The notes under the pieces: generated by a model
Databases searched by the model: none
What the model saw: only the letters and a program-made list of their open reading frames with translations
Told to the model about the DNA's origin: nothing
DNA from: Gigantopelta aegis
Lineage: Eukaryota; Mollusca; Gastropoda; Neomphalida; Peltospiridae
Direction: 5' to 3'
NCBI RefSeq assembly: GCF_016097555.1
Contig: NW_024533092.1
Span: 1-64,000 of the forward strand
DNA length: 64,000 bases
In this document: positions 37,151-49,777 of the stretch, piece by piece
Position numbering within the stretch: position 1 is the first letter of the stretch
Layout: each line of letters opens with the position of its first letter
Made by a program: the position numbers and the translations under genes

Positions 37151-37967
37151 AAATAAATAACCATTTCAATAAATTACAACACTACTACTAATTATAATTA
37201 TAATTTTTTATTATTATTTAATTTTATAGACACCACAAAAAAGAAACAATCTCATTAATTGTAAGTTAAATTCTTTTAAAACTTTGAAATCCAACAAAAT
37301 CATTATCTGAGAAATTTCTAAGTTTATCAATGAGATTACTTAATGTACTATAAACATAACTATAATTGTATAAACCCTGAGGTATAATTGTTTATATATT
37401 GAATTATATATAACACATTTTTATGTTATAATAAGACAAAACAATAATACTGTTATTGATGTTGCATTTCAACATGAGGAATACTACAGAGACAACAATG
37501 ATAGGAGAGAGAGAGAGACAATTATATAACAAGTGATCATGTGACATACTTGATTACTTCATTAATATTAACATTAGAGCACTAACAAGGTACATAAGCA
37601 GTAAATGACAATAACATTATCCTCAGGTACACAACTAATGTTCAATGACATCATCAATATTGTCAATGATCACAGGTAATTATTAATGTGATATTTATGA
37701 TTTCTTGTGTGTACTATATACAATGTTCATTGTTTGGTTTATCCTTTGACTTGAGAGAAGAAATAAAATGAAAATAAGCAGTAAAAATGAAGTTTAGGGT
37801 AATCATGTCTCTGCCATTTCTCCTTCCAAAGGACAGAATTACTATGAGAGAATACCAGGCCTTGCAATAAAACTAGATTTGCTAAAAGTACTATGCAATA
37901 CATTACTCTGAAATGTATATTTAAAACATATTCAAGAGCATTCATTCATAACAGTTGAGGTCTACTA
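37151..37967. repeat. Duplicated flank between dispersed repeat and RPL4 fragment
   Basis: AT-rich, matching 47290-48135. It includes another GA-run block ('ggagagagagagagacaatt') and RPL4 downstream sequence. No gene seen. Confidence 0.6.
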
Positions 37968-38530
37968 TTAAAATTGAGTGTCCTGTTTAGCTTTCTTCTC
38001 TTTCAATCGTTTCTGTTGTATCAGATATTGATGACGTTTAAATGTCTGCCAGTAAGGATTAAGACGAATCATGACTTGTGAATTCTTTAGAGGGTTCTTC
38101 TTAATAGGAGCACGTCGAGATCGTCTGGGACTAGAGAGAAGAGAGTGAGTAAGCAAGTACAGTTATAAGAAATATTTACCCTTTACGTCTGAGCTGTTTC
38201 TGGACTTCTTCAGAGTTAATAATACGAGCTAAATCACTGTTTGTCATTGTGTGACGAGGTAACCTGTATAGGAGGAACAAAAAAGACAAAATATTATTAA
38301 TTATTAATATATAAAACAAAAAATTATGAACTAAACAATGGGTCCAGCATAACAATACTTACTTGTAATTTTTCTTGCATTTTGATAGCTTGTTAAATGT
38401 TCCATAAATTCGATCTAATTTCTCAAAGGCACTCTTTGTCCAAATACAAAATCGTCCCATGTGACCTCCAGGAGCAAGTCGTAACAAATTCACTTTATTC
38501 ACATTTAGCAGCTCCACTCCAAGAAGATTA
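37968..38530 (-). pseudogene. Truncated RPL4 copy (last two exons and part of exon 3)
   Basis: Minus strand: last exon 37968-38130 with an open frame ('[20 protein letters not shown]'), penultimate exon about 38183-38265, and the 3' part of exon 3 about 38370-38530 ('[20 protein letters not shown]'). It stops abruptly within exon 3 and runs into gene F's upstream DNA. There is no promoter or start, so no full ribosomal protein can be made from it. The true gene is at 48136-49602. Confidence 0.9.
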
Positions 38531-38540
38531 TTAGAAACAT
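38522..38540. other. Junction of the 10-kb tandem duplication
   Basis: To the left is RPL4 exon 3 ('ctccactcca agaagatta'; intact gene at about 48710-48727). To the right is the end of block R2 ('gaaacattgaattac'; matching about 28393). The unit 28393-38530 and its copy 38531-48720 are therefore head-to-tail. Any microhomology at the join is only a few bases. Confidence 0.8.
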
Positions 38541-38997
38541 TGAATTACTGTCATTATTGATACATCATATGTGATATAGGTTAAAACACAGAAGTATACC
38601 TATGAAAAGCCTATGTCGCTAGTGTTGCTAGGTACTGTTTTGGTCAATAATGATGTTGTATGGAGTGACTCTCCTCTGTTGTATCCATGTATAGACTGTT
38701 GTAGTCCATGTATCATCTTGTTGAACTCCACATAACTACTGAGCTATATAGATCACTTTATATATATATATATATATACTGTGTAGTAGGAGAATGACTG
38801 ACCTTAGAACAACGTAGGAAACTGACTTCACTCTCAATGTGTCTTTACTGCAAACGAGCTCTATCCTAATTATTTTGGCTTACTGAGCATGCGCAAATTG
38901 ATAGCTTTCAGGACCTCGCCCCTTATACACCCTTTCATTTCAGTTGACACATTCCTGGCCTCACATTCTACGTCATAGAGACTCCAAACGCTCCTAA
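38541..38997 (+). promoter_or_regulatory. Upstream region of gene F
   Basis: Remnant of block R2, then ACTGAGCATGCGC at 38882-38894 about 100 bp before the ATG. The distal part of R2 present before B, D and E is missing because of the duplication junction. Confidence 0.5.
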
Positions 38998-41900
38998 ATG
39001 GCTTTCAACACTGAAACTGAGGCTATCACAAGCTACAGACGAACTGTTAATGATGTTTTCGTCTCACAGTATCATAGAATCCGCTCTGTACTGAAGGGAA
39101 GCATGGAGGATTTTGCTAGCAGAGCACATTCAAAGCGGCTTACATCCTCACCAAATATGAAATTTGCTAGTATATTTAAACAGTTCAGAACTGGTTTTGA
39201 GTGGTGCAGGAGTATTTCAGAGATACAACAACGATATGAACGTTTTATTGATATTCTTCTAGACATTGGTGGACCAGTGGGAGATGCTGGGAAAGAAATT
39301 GAAGAAAAGCTATCAAGTTTAACTGGTAAATGTTTGTGATACAATAATGTACGTAATATTATAACTAATGTTAGTTCCTTGTCATTCTCTACAAGAAGGA
39401 GCGTCTTCCTTTGAACCACCCTAATCAAGAGAATACTTCTGATGATCAATGGCAACCTTATGACAGTATGTAACTTATTATGATTTATATAATATATGTG
39501 TGTTTTGTAGCATTACTAAATGATAATAAATGTTCCTTTCCTATAATAAGTGACCAGTACACATTAGCTGGCTTACCAAATGTTAAAGCTTATGATATCA
39601 ATGAATATATAATATTATAAGAGTACAGTTGACCAGAACAGAGTGTTCCCATTTCTATATATTATACAACTATGACATGACATGACATTCACAAATATGC
39701 ATGTGTGTGAGATAAATATGGTATTATTGACATGTATAACTGTAATATATGATATTTGTGAACTGTTGTACGCATGGCAGAATGTAATAGTATATGCTAA
39801 TGTATCATAGCAAGAGAATAATGTATTAATAATAAACATCACTGACTGTATATATTCTATATTTAAATGAGTAAGCTTAGAAGTTAAAATATTATCTGTT
39901 AATAACTAGTTATGAAGAAAATAACTTTATGAATATTTGACATTAACCAAACAGATCATGTTGACAAAATAGAGTCTTTTGTAAAATGTGAATTATTGAT
40001 CTTTGTTATTTTGATTTTGTCTTAACTTTTGAATAATAAAAGTTAACTGAAAGATTTTATTAACATGAGAATATTGATAAGTCATACAATATGGTATAGT
40101 TTAAACACAGAAGTATACTAATATATATGACTTGTCATGTAGTGTACTATATTAGTAAACATTTCTCTAAAGTAATCTGTTACTAGTGTTAATAAAATCA
40201 TTCATATGACTCAGTTTGGGGTAATACTGAGAACTTAGTATTCATGAGATGTTACATTCCTGTGTATGGAGATAAAGTATATTTATATGCTTTGTTTTGT
40301 ACAGCAATGTTGTTTTAATAGCTATACTTATATTCATTAAAATAAACAAACATCAATGACACTATCCAATTGTTAAAGTCAATATGATTTTTGCCATTTT
40401 TGGGTTGTTATTATTGACAAGTTATTGAAATTATTGTAGTGAGAAATTGCTGTATAATACTGATTCCCACAAAAACAATACATAATGACATGATATTTGG
40501 TTATATATGAGGTCAGGAGCATGTTAAAAATGGGAGAACAAGAACTTGAGATCTCTACTATAGGTGAAGCTTGCCATTGACTATGTTAATGTGTTCATAT
40601 ACTCTAGACTACAGATTGTGAAATACAAGTCACAAACAATAGAATACATAATAATTTATGAACACATTGTTAACATAGTCAATGCCAGCAAGATTTAACT
40701 CTATTAAGTGATTGTAGATATGTAATAAACAGAATGTAGTCAATCCCTTCTCTATATAATGTATCAATATACCAGTACATTAGCTATATACCTTGTAATG
40801 AGTTAGAAAATGGACCAATGATTGTGATCACACATGTATGAGGGCAGAGTCACTGTGTATGCATATAATTATAGATTGTATAGACAAGGTTATGTAATTT
40901 ATACAATCTATAATACAACTCTTCAAGCCCCACCTGACATAAACAGCTTTTTGCAATGACTGTTGGAGGAGATGTAGCATGTTTTGATGGTATTTTAAAT
41001 AAAAGACCAACTTTGGCTGAATTATGGGAAAATGTCAGAGTTGATGCTAATAAGTGGTACAAGTTTGGTGCACCTCTTGACCTAGGCACTAATAAGTTAG
41101 ATAATATCAAGCAACAATACAATGAGAGTGATATTTAATTTTAAAGATATTCCAATTGTGGTTTTTGCATGGACTTGTGTTTATCCCTAACTTGTTTCTT
41201 TTCTTTTTGTCATTGTCATGCTTACATCTTTCATTTTTTTAAAAATGTTTTATTACTTGTTTTATTATATTATCATTCCATATAGCTCACTCAAAGGAGA
41301 AAATAGAACAAGAAAGTGAAAAAAAGAAAAGAGTAGTTCAAACCCCTTTAAACTACGAATGTGATGACGACAAACTTCAACAATCACAATTAGTCGAGCT
41401 AACTGGATGTATAAACGTGATCTGAAATTGGCTATTGAGTCAATCATTCACAACAAATGCATTGATTTAAACAAGCTTTTCGATGAGCATAAAGTTTCGG
41501 TTATGAACACAAGTGAGAGGTTTCTCAAAAATGAACAAGTTGATCTCGAAACTCAATTGACAAATGTACATGACCAACATCATCTAAACATTCACATTAA
41601 GTTACGTATGCAGAAAAATTGTACTCCAAATCTTGTACAACGTAAACTTATAGAACATTTAGCTTTTTTTAGAGCTTTGTACAACAATATTGATCCAGGC
41701 TCAGATAGTGTCAAAATTGAATTGGAAGCTAATTATCTCATAGCTTTTGTTCAAGGCAAGCCACAGTTTCTGCACCTTGTCGGTATTTTTCATCTAGTAA
41801 TTAATGATGTAACCATTTTGAAAGAAAAAGAGAACATTAACTTTAGCTTTGATTCTGCCTTACTTGAAGCAGCTAAAGTTGGTCATATTGAAGCAACTCA

Positions 41901-44900
41901 AGTTTTACTTGAGTTTGGAGCTAACATTGATGTTGCTCTTAATGAAGCAAAAAAAGCTGAGAACAGCAGTGCAGTTGAATTTCTTTCTAAATGGGGAAAT
42001 CCACCAACTCCAAACACCTGTATTGGTAAGGTTTTACATAGCCATTGTGATTATAATTTATAATTTATACATAATACATTTAGATATCAGTCAATTAGAT
42101 GAGATACTGCAAATACTGAAAAAAAGTAATTTCTCTCCACAAAGCTGGTTTTCTCTTGGACTTAATCTCGGTCTTTCGAAACCAAGATTAAATTATATTG
42201 AAGCAGAGCACAATAAAAATGCATCTCAATGTCTACAAGAGTGCTTATCTCAATGGTTGAGTAAAGCTGACAAAGTGATTGAGAAAGGAGAACCAACATG
42301 GGACTCATTAGCTAGTGCTCTGAGGAATATTGGAGAAGTTGCTGCTGCTGAAAGCATTGAAATAAGTAAGAAGTTTATAATTTATAATATATTTTAACTT
42401 TTCTTTGTATTAAACAGAAATAGAACTTTCCCATCAAGCCTGTCAAATATTATTAAAACATTATGAAAAGCTTAGACAGCTTGTTCTTCCTGTGGAGATA
42501 TTATATACAGAGGAAGTCATATCTAAGGAGATATTTCATGAAATAAATAGATCAGGAGGTGTACTAGTCAATGATCAATTTAATGCACTATGTTCTATAG
42601 TGTCTGAGGACACTGAACAATTAAAACTATTTGCTAGTGTCTTACTTCAATCAAAAGAAACAACACCTGTAGCTGAGTTTATGCTCCATGAATTAAGTAA
42701 GTAATAAGTGAACTTCATAGATCAAAATATGTTATATTTTATAGAATTATTTACTATACTACATCAATCTCAAATATCAGATATGTCTTCTATAAATGAC
42801 CAAAAGACAGGAAAAGGTTTGTATTTACAACCTTTTAAAATTTTATTATGTTTAATAATACAGAAACTACTTTTGATCAAATGCGAAAATCTTTTGGTAT
42901 TCTTTTTAACACTATTGCTTGTCTCATTGAAGATAAAGTCCCTTCACTTAAGACCTCAAAACTTATCTTCACATGTATTATAATGAACTGAGGCTTCAAT
43001 TGGAATATGCTGAATCCTTTGAAGGAATCATGCTTATCATTAAAGACAAATGCACCATTATTGATATCGACTGCCTACAAACTGTTGTAAATCACTTTAA
43101 TATTGAAGAAGCCAAAGATCATATAACAGATTATCAACAAGCAATTGAAGAATTCTGTGAAGAGACTAAACTTAATGTTTGTTATAATGAGTGTTTCAAT
43201 TCAACTAATTCTTCTCTTCTCAAATGTGAGACAATTGAGTTTGTTCTAGAGTGGAATGGAGATGAACACTCACTTAATGACATCAAAGTTTTGTTACAAA
43301 GGCCTTTCAAGAGATGGCTAATAGAATTCAAGTTCGATACATCAAAGAAGGCATTATTGTAACCTGCTATGCTCCACAACATATAATGAATATTCTACTG
43401 ATGGAAACAGCGAAGATTCTTGACCAATTGAGGGGGAATGGATTAATGAAATTAACTATTGGCCATCATATTGTTTATGATGTCTATGCTAGAGATAAGG
43501 TAAGAAATGAGTAGTACTAGATAATATGTGTGTATGTTGATATATAGGAGGTGAGAGAGCTTGAGAAGGAAAATGCTCTACTCAAAGAAAAGTTGAACTC
43601 CAGTAAACAAGAAGAGGGAAAAGATGTAAATAATGTTTAAAGGTAAGTTGAATGTATCTTTGAATATAAGTAATAATATCACATTTAAAATAATAGTTAC
43701 TAGTGATGAAGAATTAGAACCTGTTAAATATAAGAGAAAGGAAGAGGAAAAGAATACACTAAAAGAAGTGGAAGGTAAAATAAAGGAGTACAGAAATAAT
43801 ATATATAATTTATATGATGATTAGTATAATTCCATATGTATAATGTAATATTTCCTCTCTTCTATGTACTATAGTATCTAGTAGTATGGACAGACATGAT
43901 CTGGTTGAGTCTTTGTCAGGTAAATACAGTGTGAATTATAATACAATCATATATTAACTGTGTACAGAGAAGCTAAAACTATTGGAGAGAATGAATAAGG
44001 CAAAGACCTTAGAGATTGAGAAGTTATCCAGACAGAATAAAGAAGGTAATCTATAATACTGTTAGTGGTACATACCATATATGGTTATGTTCTATAGCTA
44101 CTGATAAAGTATTAGTAGAGAAACAAGAAGAGATTGTGATACTTCAAGAAAAGATAACAAGACTAAATTTACAACTAATAGAGAAAAAAGGTGAGCTATA
44201 ATATTTTTATATTACACTATGTACAAAACATGTATTTATTTGTAACTACTGAACATACCATATATATGGTATGTTCAGTAGTTCTAAAACAAACACGATA
44301 AGATAAATAAGTTAATGAATAAATCACTATTGATATAAATAGAGGACAAACTTAAGATGAAGCAATTAAAAATCAGACAAATGAAACAAAAAATTGAGTA
44401 TTTGCTTTAACTGGTAGCTCTAATAATACATTTCTTTGTTACAGGTTCACGAGTACCATTACTGTATGATGGTTGGAAAGCAGAGTTACAGAGTCCACCA
44501 GTTCAAACTGTTATGTCTAATTTTAACTATTACAAGAATAGTGATGAAGAGTGGTATAGTCCTAGTTTTTCTCTCTCATAGTAATGGCTATCAAATGTGT
44601 GTTCGTATAGCAGCTAATGGTGAAGATGAGGGACAAGGAACACATCTGAGTCTCTATATCCATCTAATGGCAGGTAAAAATGATGACAAGTTGTCATGGC
44701 CATTTCGAGGAGAAGTAAACATTCAACTCATTAATCATAGGGATGATCATGATCACTATGAACAGAATATAGTGTTTGATGATTCCTCTAATGTACAAGC
44801 TTGTAGTCGAGTTATTAATGGTATTCCAGTCAAAGCTGGTCTAGCAAATAGAGTAGGTGAAGGTAAAGCTCTCTTTATTGGTCAAGACAAACTTCAGACC

Positions 44901-45416
44901 AGTACATCTGACTTTGTATGTGACAGTATTAAAATATGTATTAAACAAGTAATCGTTCATTCATCACCACCTACAGTACCTTCAACATTGACTGATCCCT
45001 TGCCTATTATTCATGACTTTGTAATTGAGAACTTTTCAAAGCGTAAACAATCTAATGAAGAATGCATCAGTGAATCATTTTATTCTGATGAGAATGGTTA
45101 TGAAATGTCTCTTTTAGTTTATCCCAATGGCAGAGATAAATGGAAAAACAAATATGTCTCCATGTTTGTTCATCTCATGAAAGGTGAAAATGACAACAAA
45201 CTAACCTTTCCATTTCGTGGTGATATTCTTGTTCAAATTGTAAACCTGAGGGAGAACAAGAGTCATATTGAACGACTTGTGGAATTTAATGAAAAGACTG
45301 ACCCAAGAGAAGTATATGGGGCTCGTGTAACAGGACTGGCTGCATTGTTGTCAGGGAGACAGTATCGAGGATATGGATTTCCAAGTTTTTTTATCTCACA
45401 AGTTTTTGGAGTTTGA
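38998..45416 (+). CDS. Gene F: CARD-like, Death, alpha/beta domain, ankyrin, Death, CARD-like, VTCYAP domain, coil, two MATH domains
   Basis: Exon 1 38998-39325; exon 2 about 39396-39465; Death exon from ATG-like 40956 ('RPTLAELWENVRVDANKWY', 'LGTNKLDNIKQQY'). The alpha/beta domain and ankyrin stretch ('KVGHIEATQVLLEFGANID') are at 41286-42025. Death follows at 42084-42365 ('SFSLGLNLGLSKPRLNYI'-like) and CARD-like at 42418-42696 ('LYTEEVISKEIFHEIN'). A small exon is at 42745-42815, the VTCYAP domain at about 42865-43500, and coil exons at 43549-44400 including the 93-nt exon 44098-44190. Two MATH domains lie at 44446-45416 ('WPFRGEVNIQLINHRDD'). It is the full-architecture version, paralogous to E through the 10-kb duplication, but keeps the Death exon and large intron that E lost and lacks E's transposon. 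Few frame breaks. Intron 2 holds a second promoter-like block, so a shorter Death-first transcript is possible. Confidence 0.75.
39480..40690. other. Large intron of gene F, shared with gene D
   Basis: Matches 20500-21714. It includes the hairpin element at 40565-40692. No exon seen. Confidence 0.6.
40565..40692. mobile_element. Hairpin element (MITE-like), copy in gene F intron
   Basis: Corresponds to 21571-21706: arms around 'actatgttaatgtgttcata' and its inverse 'aacacattgttaacatagtc'. Confidence 0.5.
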
Positions 45417-46439
45417 TAAATCACGTAATACACAGTATGTTAGTGATGATGATACTCTACATGTTAGGATAATGAAAATAACACTTACTACTTGAGTAAA
45501 AGACAATTCATATAACAGTCAACATATAATAACATCTAATACAGTAACTAACTTTTTCCTTTTATATATTCTATTGTTTAGTTATTTGGTTGAAGTTTTT
45601 CTTATGCTTATTAGTATTATATAATTGTTTTATTGAGATATAAATGTTTTATCAGTCAAACATGACCTGTGCTATAACTCTACTTCATATACCACATCAT
45701 CAGATCACAAGACTGAGACCATGAGTGCCTATGTCAAGATCACTTTGATATTCATAGTTCGTACAAAGCAGTCATTCCACTGTAATGATACTGGTCATAT
45801 TGAAACATTTTATTGTAAATATTGCATTGAAGCACTAGTGTTGTTAACCTTCTATACATATAATAACTAGTAATATAACTAGTGATTATTACCTGTAATG
45901 TGTATGGTCTATTAAGACAAAAAACCATTGATATATAGTTAACAGTTCTTGATGTTGTATTTCAACATGAGAATTACTACAGAGACAACAATGATAGGAG
46001 AGAGAGAGAGACAATTATATAACAACTGATCATGTGACACACTTTGAGTACTAGATTAGTAGAGCGCCAACAAGGTACATAAAGTTATATCAGTAAATGA
46101 CAATAACATCATCCTCACATATAGCACACAACTAATGTTCAATGAGATTATCAATATTCATTGATCTCAGGTAATTATTCTATGTGATATTTATGATTTA
46201 TTGTGTGTACTATATTATATATAATGTTCATTGTGTGGTTTATACATTATCCCTTTGGATTAAGAAAGGAAATAAAATAAGGAGTAAAAGTGAAGTTTAG
46301 GGTGATCATGTCTCCGCCATTTCTCCTTCCCAAAGGACAGAATTACTATAAAGAGAATACCAGGCCTTGCAATAAATTACAGAGTTGCTAAAGTATATGC
46401 AATACATTACTTTGAAATGTATATTTAAAAACATATTCA
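45417..46439. repeat. 3' flank block R3 and duplicated RPL4 flank after gene F
   Basis: 45417-46020 matches the flank after C, D and E, as one copy (E has two). 46020-46439 matches 35870-36309. No gene seen. Confidence 0.75.
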
Positions 46440-46660
46440 AGAGTATTCATTCATAACAGTTGAGATCTACTGAGTACCTTGTTTAGCTTTCTTCTCTTCC
46501 AATCATTTCTGTTGTATCAGATATTGATGATGTTTAAATGTCTGCCTGTAAGGATTAAGACCAATCATGACTTGTGAATATCATATCGTTGTTGTATCAC
46601 TGAAATACTCCTCCTACATGACTCAAAACCAGTTTTAAACAGTTCAAATATACCATACAA
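46440..46660 (-). pseudogene. Fused scraps: RPL4 last exon and CARD-like exon, copy 2
   Basis: Same fusion as at 36310-36511, carried by the 10-kb duplication. The RPL4 part is 46440-46582 and the CARD-like exon part about 46583-46655. Both are on the minus strand. Confidence 0.75.
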
Positions 46661-46784
46661 CTTATATGTTCTCTATGACAGACTGACTAGTTTTTACCAG
46701 TAAGTTAAATAGATTTAAGATTTATAAAAATTAAAGAAAAGATGTTGTGTTGCCCAAATTCCCAGTAAATTTATAAAAAATATT

Positions 46785-47290
46785 AAAAAATCAAAAAAAA
46801 AAAAACCCTTGTGTGTTGCCCAAACGATTCCTACTCGCTCACCCACTCAGGCTTCCACTTAGGCTCCAGGATTCCCTGCTATTGCTAGCTGGGACCGCCA
46901 CCTGGCTTGGTAACCCTCGTCTTCGCGAGGTAATCCTGGCTGGAGCGTCGCCCTAACTTAAAACCAGCCGTACGGGATTCCAGCTCTTAGGGAATGTCGC
47001 ATTCAGGAACCGGGAACCACAAATACACCAGCCTCATCTCGTTTAAAGGGAGACTACCAGCCCTATCCTAGTCGGCCTTTCGGATACTCCGTAGAGTATG
47101 CTGGTAACCATCTCAGAGGTCTGACGCATTGCAGAACGCTGGCCCACAACACACTGGCACTCATGACTGTTTCAGTTTCTTATATATGTACGTCAGATTT
47201 TGTCTTCATGTTCTTGTGGGGCGCGTTGGTGTAGCGCTATGAATCTCATTAATGATACTTGTGACTATGGTCATAAACGTTAATAAACTA
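46785..47290. repeat. GC-richer dispersed repeat, copy 2
   Basis: Nearly base-for-base the same as 36640-37150, with only scattered substitutions. This is the best yardstick for how recent the E/F duplication is. Confidence 0.8.
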
Positions 47291-48135
47291 AAGAGGTTGT
47301 TTAAATAACTAACCATTTCAACAAATTACAACACTACTACTAATTATTATTAACATTATTATTATTTAATTTTATAGACACCACAAAAAGAAACAATCTC
47401 ATTAATTGTAAGTTAAATTCTTTTAAAACTTTGAAATCCAACTAAACCATTATCTGAGAAATTTCTAAGTTTATCAATGAGATTACTTAATGTACTATGA
47501 ACATAATTATAATTGTATAAACACTAAGGTATAATTGTTTATATATTGAATTATATCATAAAATATAACGTGTTTTATGTTACAATAAGACAAAACAATT
47601 AATACTGTTATTGATGTTGTATTTCAACATGAGGAATACTACAGAGACAACATGATAGGAGAGAGAGACAATTATATAACAAGTGATCATGTGACATACT
47701 TGAATACTTCATTAATACTATCATTAGAGCACTAACAAGGTACATAAAAGCAGTAAATGGCAATAACATCATCCTCAGTAATAATAGCAAACAACTAATG
47801 TTCAATGACATCATCAATATTGTCAATGATCACAGCTAATTATTAATGTGATATTTATGATTTATTGTGTGTACTATACTATATACAATGTTTATTGTTT
47901 GGTTTATCCTTTGACTTGAGAGAAGAAATTAAATGAAAATAAGCAGTAAAAATGAAGTTTAGGGTAATCATGTCTCTGCCATTTCTCCTTCCCAAAGGAC
48001 AGAATTACTATGAAGAGAATACCAGGCCTTGCAATAAAACTAGATTTGCTAAAAGTACTATGCAATACATTACTCTGAAATGTATATTTAAAAACATATT
48101 CAAGAGCATTCATTCATAATAGTTGAGGTCTACTA
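47291..48135. other. Downstream flank of RPL4
   Basis: AT-rich sequence after the RPL4 stop, with a GA-run at about 47660. It is the source or sister of the copies at 35881-36309, 37151-37967 and 46020-46439. No gene seen. Confidence 0.5.
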
Positions 48136-49602
48136 TTAAGATTGAGTGTCCTGTTTAGCTTTCTTCTCTTTCAATCGTTTCTGTTGTATCAGATATTGAT
48201 GACGTTTAAATGTCTGCCAGTAAGATTAAGACGAATCATGACTTGTGAATTCTTTAGAGGGTTCTTCTTAATAGGGGCACGACGAGATCGTCTGGGACTA
48301 CAGAGAAGAGAGTGAGTAAACAAGTATAGTTATAAGAAATATTTACCCTTTACGTTTGAGCTGTTTCTGGACTTCTTCAGAGTTAATAATACGAGCTAAA
48401 TCACTATTTGTCATTGTGTGACGAGGTAACCTGTGTAGGAAGAACAAAAAAGACAAATTATTAATTATTATTAATATATAATAATAATAATACTATTATT
48501 AATAAATAAAACAAAAAATTATGAACTAAACAATGGGTCCAGCATAACAATACTTACTTGTAGTTTTTCTTGCATTTTGATAGCTTGTTAAATGTTCCAT
48601 AAATTCGATCTAATTTCTCAAAGGCACTCTTTGTCCAAATACAAAATCGACCCATGTGACCTCCAGGAGCAAGTCGTAACAAATTCAATTTATTCACATT
48701 TAACAGCTCCACTCCAGGAAGATTACGAAAAGCCTTCTTAATTCCACCATCTTTACTGTATATAACCAATGGTCCTTTCTTTTGAAGGTAACGACGATTC
48801 CTCATCTTACCCTTCCCAGGACGAATCCTCCTAGTCTGTTTGCTACGATCGACATCTTCATATGCTTTCAATGTCTTCAATAACTTAACAGCTTCCTTAG
48901 TTTTGTTCATGTTTTGTATAGAGTCAGTCACTACCAGTGGTATCTCTCCCACTTTACGAATACGATGACCTCGTGCTGTCACTAATGCTGGGAGTGCTGT
49001 AGCTGCTAGAGCAGAGCACATGGCGTAACGTCTTTGGTTAAGGTTGACTTTACGATGCCAACGTCGCCAGGTTTTTGTGGGTGCAAACATACGACCTTTA
49101 CGACACATCTAAAACTAAAGTTAAAGACTACAACAATACATTAATAACTTAGCATTCTATGAAAAACATACATAAACAGTTATCTAACCAGTTTATCTAA
49201 GTATGGATACATTTCCAAAAGCTGCTTGACCAGAACGATGAGTACCTCCTCCTCTCACACGAGGGATACGAGCCACAGCACGTCCAGTACCCCAAGACTC
49301 AGCACTTGTCTGATGCCCCGCCTTCCTAGATACTGCATAAGGTTGACGTTTGTTCTTAGACATATTGGTATGTACATATTGTAAAATGTCCTGGCGTATG
49401 GGGGCCTTGAAAACAGCAGGCATTCCCACCTGAGCACAGGATTTACCCTCCTCATCAAATACTGTAACTAAAGGTCTAGCAGACTAAAGAAAAACAAAAG
49501 TAATTTATTTAAATATATTTATAATAATATCCTTACATTAATAAAACAATATTGCTAATATTTTTATAATACAATATAATGTTTATTATTGTACGGTACC
49601 AT
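48136..49602 (-). CDS. RPL4: 60S ribosomal protein L4 (uL4)
   Basis: Structural protein of the large ribosomal subunit, cytosolic. Minus-strand exons: start codon alone at 49600-49602 with donor GTACCG; 49211-49483 ('[15 protein letters not shown]', '[17 protein letters not shown]', the conserved L4 loop region); 48558-49108 ('[20 protein letters not shown]', '[13 protein letters not shown]'); 48347-48430 ('[19 protein letters not shown]'); 48136-48297 (C-terminus, '[18 protein letters not shown]'). The start is set by the splice that joins ATG to TCTGCTAGACC, giving MSARPL. The lysine-rich tail is much shorter than in vertebrates. The last exon has a 1-base deletion near 48225 relative to the truncated copy at 37968-38530, probably a consensus error. 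Head-to-head with COMMD6. Confidence 0.96.
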
Positions 49603-49777
49603 ATTTCTACTCTATAAATTCCCTTCTATCCACCGATTGAAGAAGGTTCCTAAAAGTATATACCACTACCTCAAATAACACGAGGGAGACTACAATCGCG
49701 CATGCTCAGTAAGTAAACCTGCAGCAGAATAAAGGGGTGTGGCTATTATTATACAAATTTAATTCTAATAGGTCGTA
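49603..49777. promoter_or_regulatory. Bidirectional promoter between RPL4 and COMMD6
   Basis: Only 175 bp separate the two start codons. GCGCATGCTCAGT at 49698-49710 is the inverse of the ACTGAGCATGCGC found before genes D, E and F. No TATA box is evident. Confidence 0.6.
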
